This document shows positions 46,360 through 54,479 of a stretch of 64,000 nt of DNA, piece by piece; within the stretch, counting starts at the first letter, position 1; each line of letters opens with the position of its first letter. The notes beneath the pieces are model-generated. The model was not told the DNA's origin. It was given only the letters and a program-made list of their open reading frames with translations, and did not search any database. The stretch spans positions 620,001 to 684,000 of the forward strand of contig JAALGZ010000003.1 in assembly GCA_015227615.1 (NCBI GenBank), read 5' to 3'. The stretch is from Labyrinthula sp. Ha (taxonomy: Eukaryota; Sar; Bigyra; Labyrinthulida; Labyrinthulaceae). The position numbers and the translations under genes are program-made.

Positions 46360-48229
46360 CCAGAAAGCACAATTCAACAATCAAGAAACGCAGATGAAAA
46401 GACGATCAAAGGATCGCAACCTCCAAGAGAGGTTTAAAAAAGCCGTGAGAGGCATTTAGTGCCTCTCTCTCGTTATGAATAAGGTTTTCTCTTTTTTTCA
46501 TTTCTTAGGTTTGCATAGAAACCAACGAAAAAGAAACATAAACATAGAATATGAACCAGGATGAAAAAGAATATAAAAATGAATGAACAAGAATATGAAA
46601 AGAAAGCGAAAAGAAAAGAGATAAAAATTTTAGAAAAAACTGTACCTAGATTAGAGTATCAACCATTTAAGTTTTAAATTTTAATTTTAACAAAAATATA
46701 AATCTTCTGAATTTCAGTTTTCAAAATCATTTGTCTTAAACTTCTAATTATGTCAGTTCACATATATATTCATTAACGTTCAGATATATTTCCAAGTTCC
46801 TGTATTCAACCTATAGAAAAAGATTTATATCCATCCTCATCTTCATCGAGGGCAGAGTGGGGAGGGAGGGCTGAGTAATGTGGGGCCATTTTTAAAGACG
46901 CGGAGAGCATGAAAGGCTCCCCGCTACGCAAGGGTAATGCAACTTCACATTCTAATGTTTTTTAACTTTTAATGTTTTTTTCTTGTCTTCTAGTACACTT
47001 CATTTTGCTTCCAGCTTCCTTTATATTTCGTCAAAGTATAAGAAAATGGAACTATATTTAAAAAAATAAGTTAATCCTTGAATTTATATTTACGAGAAAA
47101 TAGAAACAAAAGAACAATTGCTAAAATAGCATTACAATATTTTCTGTTATGCTTAAAATACTAAAGTTTAAAATTATAATTTCTGAAGTAAAAAATACTG
47201 ATGTCCTTTTGAACCACTTGAAGCAACCGTTTGGAACCGTTGAAAGGTGTAAAAACATCTCGTTTTCTGTAGCAACTTAAAAATGTACTCATATTTCAAG
47301 CTCTCTTGCTTTTGGAGCGTTTTGTAGGTTCTTTTCTTTTTCAAGTAGGTTCTCAATACTGTTCTCAGTTTCTTTGAATTTTTTCCTTTTTTGTTTTTTC
47401 TGATTTTGGGTCAAACGGCCCACTTTTCGCCTCCGCTACCTCCAAATTTTTGCAAAATATTTTTTTTTGGCTATATGGCCGAAATTTGAAATCCTAAAAT
47501 CACAAATGCCATTATTTAGTTAGTTAGTTCTTAAGGGTTAAATGGGCCTCTTGGTCTAACCTTCTACGAGCCAGGTACTTACTACTCTTTTAGCTTTTTA
47601 CTACTATCAATATCGTGTTCTTATTCTCTGGTTCCTATTGGATGGCGCTCCAGGATGCCCGATTTCATTCGTCCAAGGTTGCATTACTCTAGATTATTCA
47701 TACTTGATTTCCCAAAATGTTGATTTCCCAAAATCTCAATCCTAAATCAATCAAAAATTGCAATAGGATTGAAATCTTTATCCGCCGAGCCAAGAAGGCC
47801 GAAGCAGACGATGGAAAGTGTCGATAACATTCCTGAGGGTTACAATGAAGCATATGATGAATGTTTGAACAAGTTTTGAAACGGTTTGAGCTGATTTTAT
47901 CCAGAAGGTGGTAAGCTGAGTGTTCTGAAGGTTTCTGTTACATCGGAGTTTTAGATGGGGTTGATCCAAGGTTGTGAACGCTGTATTCTTGCTTTCCATA
48001 ACTCTTAGAGGTTCCAGGGAGGTGTATCGTGGGGTTTTTAGCTGGTTTCTGGGTCAGGATGTGGGTTCTGGTTATTTGGGTGTTTTGGCTGTTTTGGGTT
48101 GGGATGGAGTTAGGGAGGTTGGGAGGTTCATTCAGGCTGTATCTTAAGGGAGAAGGGGGCTGTGTTCCATTTATTGGCTGGGGTTGTAATATTTTTTAGA
48201 TGCAGTTGCTAAATGTTCGGGTTCCAGGT

Positions 48230-49045
48230 TCAGGATGTTCCAGTGAGTCCAAGAAGTTCGCTTACATAGGTCAAGGGGTTTATTCTAGCTGGTGCAGTTC
48301 CACGGTATCTCGCTGCTTCTTCCAGATAGTTTTCTCTGCTTGGTGTTCTTGATCCTGTGCCCGGTACGTTGTAGGTTCTTCTTAGACGTATTGGTTGGGG
48401 TGGTGCGTGGTTTGGTGGATCCTGGATGGGCGGCACAGGATCGATATCTTCTTCTTCTTCTAGACCAAGTTTCCGGCATGCTTCAGTGGGAGATATATAT
48501 TTTGGGTCTTTCGGTTCTAGATGGTTGTTTATTCCAGCTTCTCGAAGAATATGAACTTGTCTGTCAGCTGTTGCATCGTCTGCATCTACATATTTTCTTC
48601 TCTGCTCAAGTAGAATCTTCTGGATGTCCAAGTCACCTTCACAGAACCTGTATTCTTGGATTGGCACGTTGTTCAAGATGGAGTTTATTTTTCTTGTCAA
48701 GAAGTTTAGTTTTTTCTTTATTTCACTGTTTAGGGACCAGTTGCCGAGGTTATATATTCCAGGAGCTAAGACCATGCTGCGTGCTAGTTGTCTCTTCACT
48801 TTTTTGGTCAGAGTGTTGCTGGAGAGTATGTCCCTGTATTTAGTAAGTCTCGCTTCGCACTTGTCCAGGTTGGACAGCACATGTTCCTGCGCTATTCCAG
48901 TGGAGTTAAAGACCGCGCCTAGATACTTCATTTCCTTAACTGGTTGGACTTCTTCTCCTAGCACTGATATTGGTTCAGCTACTGGTTGCAGCATCTTCTG
49001 GACGATGTATTTAGTGTCTTTGACAGCTAATGTTCCTGCTCTCTA
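48230..49045 (-). mobile_element. LINE (non-LTR retrotransposon) 3' fragment, 5'-truncated
   Basis: A continuous minus-strand frame starting inside reverse transcriptase after the catalytic region: AGTLAVKDTKYIVQKML, then VKEMKYLGAVFNSTGI, the family V..KYLG block, then a thumb-like helical stretch (KRQLARSMVLAPGIYNLGNW) and a Pro/Arg-rich tail to a TGA-type end at 48230. The endonuclease and RT catalytic part are missing. The upper end coincides with the inner edge of the right inverted repeat, which suggests either 5'-truncated insertion there or capture into the DNA element. The 3' untranslated part may run to about 47.5-48.0 kb; no poly(A) end was identified with certainty. Confidence 0.75.
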
Positions 49046-49063
49046 AATGTCATTAATGCCTTA

Positions 49064-49148
49064 ATTTTACCTATGCCATAAATGGGCATTTTCACATATA
49101 TTCAACCAATCACATACCGAGTGTAAATTACACGTGTGTAAAAAAAGT
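49064..49148 (-). repeat. Right terminal inverted repeat
   Basis: Inverted partner of 46281-46359; two mismatches in the terminal 32 bases, then weaker similarity. Confidence 0.8.
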
Positions 49149-49264
49149 GGATTCCATATATTTATCCTTTTCGGTAATTTATTGACGGAAAAATGGTAAA
49201 ATAACGTTATTTAGACATAGGTCAAAGTCATAACGTCCATATTAACCAGAACTCACAGTCTAAA
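49149..49264 (+). promoter_or_regulatory. Promoter/leader of the Pro-Thr-repeat membrane protein
   Basis: Only 116 bp remain between the inverted-repeat element and the ATG, so at least part of the promoter either lies in the element's right end or was displaced by it. No TATA box is plain. Confidence 0.35.
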
Positions 49265-52069
49265 ATGAATAGAAGTTCGTTAATAAGCGCTAGTGCTACA
49301 CCCTTCAAAGAAAAGATAGAAGCCAAGAGTAGATGGTCACGGTTTTCTCGCAGAACAAAAGGATGCTACCTTTTCGTTCTCTCCTTCCTCTTTGTTTGTG
49401 TCGTAATAGCTACGTATCTTTACCTTCAAGAGACTTTGTACGATGTTGAGTATTTCAAACCAGCTGGTCCAACAAAAATATTCACTACTTGTAAAGATTT
49501 TCAAGCCTCCTCCGGACTATTTAATTATGAAGGTTTGACTTGTAACGAGTGCGTGGAAATTAGCTTAGACAGTTTATCATTTGGAGTTTGTGAGGCCAAG
49601 TGTCATATCTGGACCTTAAATACAACTTCAAATTTACTTATTTCAAATAACTTAAGTTGTCTTCAAACTGGACTGCCATCAGAGTTTACACTTGAGCTAT
49701 GTCCTGAGAACACTTATCAGAGTAATCTAGAGACAGGTTGTGTGGCTGAGAGTATAAGTGATCTTGAAGTTTTATTGTCCTATATTAACCAACTAAATAT
49801 GTTGAGTCTAACCAGGGAAGACTGTTTCCGAGCCTGTGAAGATAGTGCTGATTGTTCTGGAGTTATTTCTTTGCAGGGTGGTTGTTTTCCTGTTTCTCCG
49901 GAAGTTGAGTCTATTTGCAGGAGGACTATAAGCTCAGAAGTGCTTTGTAGCAAAATTAAAGAGGAAATTTTTTGTTCTGCTGATGAAGTGTCTTTTGAAG
50001 CTGCAGAGAATTTATGCGAATCTGAGTTGGCAACAATTCCTTCTACTGATGAATTAGACATTCAAAAATCAAGGATAATCAAGGAATGTAACACAGATGT
50101 TTGCTGGGTATATGCAGAAGAGGCATCTTTAAGGCAGTGTTTTTCTGTTTCAGTTGATTCAGAAAGTCTTGTTCAGCAAGACTGTTCCGCCACAATAGGA
50201 TATTGTTGTGAAAGAACAACATTATCTCCCTCATCTTCACCTACAAAATCTCCGACCAACTCTCCGACATATTTTCCTACTAGGTTTCCTACAAGAAAAC
50301 CTACAGGTGCACCAACTCACTTTCCAACGAGGTCACCTACCCAGTTTCCAACTTATTCTCCAGTTAAGCCTACATCCGCGCCTATTATTGGTGACATTGG
50401 CCCTTCTACTTCACCTACATTTTCTCCTTCCTTAGGTCCATCTTATTCACCTACTGTATCCCCTACAGATGTTCCAACTCAATCCCCAAGTGAGCAACCT
50501 GTTTTTGAGGCTCTATGTAGATCTCAACCTAATTCAAATGTATACACCTTCAATAACTCGTTAGAATATCCTGTGCAATTAGCTTTTCTTTTTGTAAACA
50601 AGAGAGCTCAGTTAGATGAAGAAGATACCTTACTTCCAGGCTTAGAAGGATTTTATACACCGTGTTATCTAGAAATTTGTTTTGGGTTCAATGACATTAT
50701 GATCCCCGCCTTTGGAAATTTGTCCTTTAGAATTCCCTCAGAAAGAATTCTTTACTCCTTAGATGGCAATCTACCTCTACAAGAAATTACTGGTCCTGAA
50801 CTTCCTACAATACCCCTTTGCACTTGTCACCCCGGGGACTATTTAGATGATGATTTTGACTATGTTGAGCAAGAAACTGCGGTAACCCAGCTCCATGAAA
50901 ATTGGACCACTTTTGCTGGAACTGTTACTCGGTTTCTTCAAAGCGACCTATGTTTGCAGGGCTCCTGTCTTCAGTTTTCTGGAACAATTAGCTTTATCAC
51001 ACCAGAAATGCTTCATCCGGTTGTAAACACATATTCTCTGGAACCAAAACAGCCATCAAGAAAATGTACTTTTAACATATGGACAAGAGAAAATAACAGT
51101 GAGTTCCAGAACGAGTTGTATATGGCGATGCTTGTTTTTAATTATCCACTGAAAGAAAAGTTCTTCGCCTCTAACTTTCCCCGAAATTCCTTTTTGCCTT
51201 ATGGAATAACTGTAGAATATAGAGGCAGCCAGCGCTTAGAGGTGAAGCTGGAGACAACCACTCAGTCCTTAGGAACTGAACTCAGTTCAGGATTAGTGTT
51301 TGACAACAGTTCTTTCATATGCTGCTGTCCTGGTGACCTTTCAGACTTTCCCCTAAGAGTAGTTCAATTTCAACAGGGTACTGCTGGGAATTTTCAATCA
51401 GAGTTTTCAGCCGTTCAAGTAGCCAAAAGTGATACAGATACAATATTGAGCAGAGGCGCTAGTTATGAACCTTTTTTTGACTCTGCTATTACACTTGGAA
51501 TCCAAGGCTCTATAGTTTATGAATTTGATATTGGTGCTACTGAATACGTTTTTATTTATGAAAAAAGTTTTTTTATATCCTGCAGCACCTGCGAATTTGG
51601 ATATTCAGTTCCTGACAATAATGAAGATGCAACTGTAGAAGTGAGTGTCGATGGAGTTTCTTTCGTTCTTGCCGCTGAATCCCTGACTTCTTCTTGGCAG
51701 CTCTTTGAAGGAGGAGATGATACAATAAGATTTGTCAATGTTTCATTACCTAATGGAGCTTGTTACAAGTATATAAGAATAAATGATACTTCTATCCCAG
51801 TGAATGATGCAGATGATGGATTTGACTTACATGCAATTGTAGCAGGAGAAGTCTGTTGCTGGCAAAGTTTACCTGAACTTGAGGTTCTCTTGCAACAACC
51901 TGGAAGAAAAGTGGCCGATAAGAAAAGAAAAATCCAACTTACTTTGACGGCTGGAGTATTATTTGTTCTTGTAAGCACATTACTCAGCTGCTTGTCTAGA
52001 TTGTTTGTATTCTGCCAAACCGAATCAACTGAGAGAAGAGAGAGGTTAATCTCAACGAAAAAGAAGTAA
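49265..52069 (+). CDS. Cysteine-rich Pro-Thr-repeat membrane protein with a transmembrane segment at each end
   Basis: 934 aa, no intron needed. A basic cytosolic N terminus (about 1-32) is followed by a transmembrane helix (GCYLFVLSFLFVCVVIATYL, about 33-55). The ectodomain contains a PAN/apple-like cysteine cluster (about 180-225), a C-type-lectin-like stretch (FEAAENLCESEL ... CCER, about 240-318), a Pro-Thr repeat linker (about 320-415), two further cysteine-bearing beta-rich segments with CTCHPGDY and CCCPGD motifs, and many N-x-S/T sites. A second transmembrane helix (LTAGVLFVLVSTLLSCLSRL, about 895-918) precedes a short basic tail. It may be a cell-surface adhesion or receptor protein with both ends inside the cell. 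SPT/PTxxPT linkers are frequent in stramenopile surface proteins. Domain names are inferred from cysteine spacing only. It converges on the next gene with 39 bp between the stop codons. Confidence 0.8.
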   Translation: MNRSSLISASATPFKEKIEAKSRWSRFSRRTKGCYLFVLSFLFVCVVIATYLYLQETLYDVEYFKPAGPTKIFTTCKDFQASSGLFNYEGLTCNECVEISLDSLSFGVCEAKCHIWTLNTTSNLLISNNLSCLQTGLPSEFTLELCPENTYQSNLETGCVAESISDLEVLLSYINQLNMLSLTREDCFRACEDSADCSGVISLQGGCFPVSPEVESICRRTISSEVLCSKIKEEIFCSADEVSFEAAENLCESELATIPSTDELDIQKSRIIKECNTDVCWVYAEEASLRQCFSVSVDSESLVQQDCSATIGYCCERTTLSPSSSPTKSPTNSPTYFPTRFPTRKPTGAPTHFPTRSPTQFPTYSPVKPTSAPIIGDIGPSTSPTFSPSLGPSYSPTVSPTDVPTQSPSEQPVFEALCRSQPNSNVYTFNNSLEYPVQLAFLFVNKRAQLDEEDTLLPGLEGFYTPCYLEICFGFNDIMIPAFGNLSFRIPSERILYSLDGNLPLQEITGPELPTIPLCTCHPGDYLDDDFDYVEQETAVTQLHENWTTFAGTVTRFLQSDLCLQGSCLQFSGTISFITPEMLHPVVNTYSLEPKQPSRKCTFNIWTRENNSEFQNELYMAMLVFNYPLKEKFFASNFPRNSFLPYGITVEYRGSQRLEVKLETTTQSLGTELSSGLVFDNSSFICCCPGDLSDFPLRVVQFQQGTAGNFQSEFSAVQVAKSDTDTILSRGASYEPFFDSAITLGIQGSIVYEFDIGATEYVFIYEKSFFISCSTCEFGYSVPDNNEDATVEVSVDGVSFVLAAESLTSSWQLFEGGDDTIRFVNVSLPNGACYKYIRINDTSIPVNDADDGFDLHAIVAGEVCCWQSLPELEVLLQQPGRKVADKKRKIQLTLTAGVLFVLVSTLLSCLSRLFVFCQTESTERRERLISTKKK
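50219..50500 (+). repeat. Pro-Thr coding repeat
   Basis: Degenerate 9-15-bp units encoding S/F-PT-x-x-PT (SPTKSPTNSPTYFPT...), a flexible, probably O-glycosylated linker inside the membrane protein. Confidence 0.85.
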
Positions 52070-52108
52070 CCTTCCTAAAACACAAAATTAAGAGATTAAG
52101 TTCCCTAA

Positions 52109-53803
52109 TCAGCTAAGAGTGTTTACATAACTCCCTATCTCTTTTTCTATTGGTAACTCAGATAATGACTTTGTCCAGTCGCCACCTAAGTAGCTAGGTA
52201 AATACTTCACATCAACCAAGTCTTTGAGTTCTTCATAGTCCTTAACTTGCTTAATCTTTCCCATAGTTCGTTCTTCCAGAAACTTGGGCAATAAACTGAA
52301 TAACATTTGAAATATAGTGCCTGCTTTATCCACATTTACGAAATAACTACGTTCAAGAATTTCAGGATATTGTTGCATAGCTTTATTCATATGACCAAAA
52401 TACTTAATAATCTGCCTTATCCCTGTAACTCCAACCTCCAAATGTCCCACATCCATAATTTTTATAATCTTTCCCTTATAAGGGCCTGATGTATACTTTT
52501 CTTCCAGACTCATCTTATCCTTCAGCTCACCAGCAGACCTCTGTTTTACGAGTTTATTTATCCAATATTCATTTAAGAAAGTACAGTGATCCGAAAACTC
52601 ATCTGGTGAAACCTTTGCCTTGTGAAGATTATGACAGACATTGGACAAATGCGAAAACTTCTCGTACGTGACTAGATATCCATTTTCAGTGGAGAGAAAG
52701 GAATGCGGCCAGATTTTTTTGATAGTGTGAAACTTAGGTTGTGGTTTATTCAAGAGTTCATCTATTTTTTGCCCTCTTCTCCAAGTAATAGAATCATTCC
52801 AACATTGGAGAGCTTTTTCTCGAATATAATCAGTTCCTTCTAGCCAATTTTGAGGCAAATCATCTATCCGTCTAGGGAGTGATGGGTCAAACGCAGCTCT
52901 CAAAGCATCAATTCCTTCTAGTTTCTCAACTATAACTCTTTTTTCTTCCTCAATGCTCTCATTTCGCTTCTTTGTAACCGAATGTACAGTAAATGAAAAC
53001 AAAAACTCCTGTTTTAAACACAACAAACATAATAAGATAGATAAACAAAAGCCAAAAAAATAGGAGAAATAAAACACTGGCAACACGGAAATGAAATTCA
53101 ATATGGTTTGCTCTTCAATAATAGGTCGGACTCTTCTTCTCTTTGTCAGAGAATAAACTAAAGAATTTCCATCCAATGAAAGTTTCCGGTTCTCCACATT
53201 CGATTTCAGATGCTTATTTCTTCCACTAGAAAAATATAAATGAAACGAAAACTCAGTCAGTTTCTTCCACAAAGGAATCCTAATTGAAAACCCTTCGGTT
53301 TTCCCTTCTGAAACGGAGCAGATTTCTGTTCTAGAGACTGATAAAAATCTCAACTCTGTTGGCTTGAATTCTTTTTCTGCTTGTAAATATCTGATCAGGT
53401 GTTTTTGAGCCTTTTCCAAATTCTTAGTAAAATTCTCGGCTTGTTTTGCATCATGGAAATCAAAAGAAAATTTCTTTTGCTCTCTTTGAAAGAGAGTGAG
53501 CGTTCTTTCATTCCGTTTATAACTAATTTTTTCCAACTCGAGACATGATTCTTCTGAACCCATGACTTGTATGAACGTCTTAGTAAGCTGGAGTTGTACT
53601 TCCTGGGATACTTGATCGGCAGTTCGGGAATTGTCAGATGCTAGAGTAGTTGTAGATACGCTTGCCGAGCGTCTTCTACCGCATAAAGATCGACTTATAA
53701 CACATTTAAAGAAATTAGATCTTTTCTTGGAAGATTTGTGAAATTTTGAGGGTGTCGGGCGAGGAAATGATTGATTAACTGTACATGTAAGTTTTTCATT
53801 CAT
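52109..53803 (-). CDS. Large Sec14/CRAL-TRIO protein with PH-like N-terminal region
   Basis: 564 aa from the ATG at 53803. The open frame extends 93 bp further up without ATG, and a TATATAG-like site lies about 50 bp upstream, so this start is preferred. A basic, Ser-rich N terminus is followed at about 95-150 by a PH-like stretch (ISYKRNERTLTLF ... FDFHDAKQAENFTKNLEKAQ), and at about 245-275 by a strongly hydrophobic segment (VLPVFYFSYFFGFCLSILLC) that may anchor it in a membrane. A CRAL-TRIO lipid-binding domain fills the C-terminal half: LRAAFDPSLPRRIDDLP, IIKIMDVGHLEVG, QQYPEILERSYFVNVDKAG, LEERTMGKIKQV and YLPSYLGGDW, the family YPE, KI and P..YGG blocks. Role: phosphoinositide or other lipid transfer at a membrane, inferred from family. 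The hydrophobic part could instead be an unspliced in-frame intron, but its length and lack of TTAG argue against that. Confidence 0.82.
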   Translation of the reverse strand: MNEKLTCTVNQSFPRPTPSKFHKSSKKRSNFFKCVISRSLCGRRRSASVSTTTLASDNSRTADQVSQEVQLQLTKTFIQVMGSEESCLELEKISYKRNERTLTLFQREQKKFSFDFHDAKQAENFTKNLEKAQKHLIRYLQAEKEFKPTELRFLSVSRTEICSVSEGKTEGFSIRIPLWKKLTEFSFHLYFSSGRNKHLKSNVENRKLSLDGNSLVYSLTKRRRVRPIIEEQTILNFISVLPVFYFSYFFGFCLSILLCLLCLKQEFLFSFTVHSVTKKRNESIEEEKRVIVEKLEGIDALRAAFDPSLPRRIDDLPQNWLEGTDYIREKALQCWNDSITWRRGQKIDELLNKPQPKFHTIKKIWPHSFLSTENGYLVTYEKFSHLSNVCHNLHKAKVSPDEFSDHCTFLNEYWINKLVKQRSAGELKDKMSLEEKYTSGPYKGKIIKIMDVGHLEVGVTGIRQIIKYFGHMNKAMQQYPEILERSYFVNVDKAGTIFQMLFSLLPKFLEERTMGKIKQVKDYEELKDLVDVKYLPSYLGGDWTKSLSELPIEKEIGSYVNTLS

Positions 53804-54031
53804 CTTTCTGGTTTGCCGCTTCTGTATTTTGAAACTGGGATGGCTATATAGGACTTTTCTAATTTTGTTGACAACACAGCTTTTGGGCAATTCCAACTAA
53901 ACATCTTTGACTAGATAACGAGAGCTTCTCGTGCTAGGTTTTTGCATAATATTTCTCTCGTTAGAGACACTTATTTCCAACTTCTTCGGTGGCATTGGTG
54001 GGAAGCAGTTTATTCCAATAGGGTAAATTGT
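53804..54031. promoter_or_regulatory. Upstream region of the large Sec14-like gene
   Basis: Contains the TATATAG-like site (about 53850, minus strand) and the palindrome CGAGAGCTTCTCG (about 53920-53932). The plus-strand frame of the following entry runs through part of it without an ATG. Confidence 0.35.
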
Positions 54032-54463
54032 ATGCGAGAGTATTCTATATGGGACCGCGTTCTCAGTGGGCATATACTAGAAGATCCAAATACACTGTTT
54101 TGCCTAGATAAAAGAAGAGAACAGGAATATTTGTTTATTAAGATCAAGTCTAGACATTGCAACCTTGAAACCCTAACTAAGAGGCCTACCCAGCTTGAAG
54201 TGGACAAACCCAAAACATCAATAATCTTGCTCCATAAGATTATTAAACTGCAAATTCACAATTTGGAACCTAGAGGAGGAGCATATACTGGAAATGTTAG
54301 AGTCGTTGGTGCCAAACCATCTATGCTTAAAGTACCCAACCCGATATCAGCCCCCGACACCATGGAAGGTATGCGAAGTTATGGGTTTAGGGAAATAACT
54401 GAACCGTACGAAGATAAATATAGACAGATATACAGTCTGGAGATAGAATCTTTAATCTGGTAG
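54032..54463 (+). CDS. Hypothetical protein, 143 residues
   Basis: The frame from the ATG at 54032 (MREYSIWDRVLSGHILEDPN...) is charged and fairly natural in composition, without membrane segments, cysteine motifs or a recognised family. The same frame is open for 30 more codons upstream but lacks ATG there. It may be a lineage-specific gene or the edge of the decayed block that follows. Confidence 0.35.
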   Translation: MREYSIWDRVLSGHILEDPNTLFCLDKRREQEYLFIKIKSRHCNLETLTKRPTQLEVDKPKTSIILLHKIIKLQIHNLEPRGGAYTGNVRVVGAKPSMLKVPNPISAPDTMEGMRSYGFREITEPYEDKYRQIYSLEIESLIW

Positions 54464-54479
54464 CAAACATAACACATAA

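Larger units (their letters stand above)
46281..49148. mobile_element. DNA element with long terminal inverted repeats, containing a LINE fragment
   Basis: 2868 bp. The outer 32 bases of each end (ACTTTTTTTACAC-x-CGTGTAATTTACAC-x-CGG) match at 30 of 32 positions in inverted orientation, and similarity continues, less perfectly, for about 80 bp to a shared TTATGGCATAG. A clean target duplication is not seen. No transposase was recognised inside, so it looks non-autonomous. It holds a LINE 3' fragment on the minus strand from about 49040 downward, a short GC hairpin (GAGAGGCA...TGCCTCTC, about 46447-46470) and low-complexity DNA. It ends 116 bp before the ATG of the Pro-Thr-repeat gene. Confidence 0.75.

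Noticed and set aside
48292-49046. Long plus-strand frames opposite the LINE fragment
   Set aside because: They are antisense shadows of the LINE frame, rich in Leu, Cys and Ser.
53804-53896. Longer N terminus for the large Sec14 protein
   Set aside because: The frame is open but has no ATG, and a TATA-like site falls inside it.
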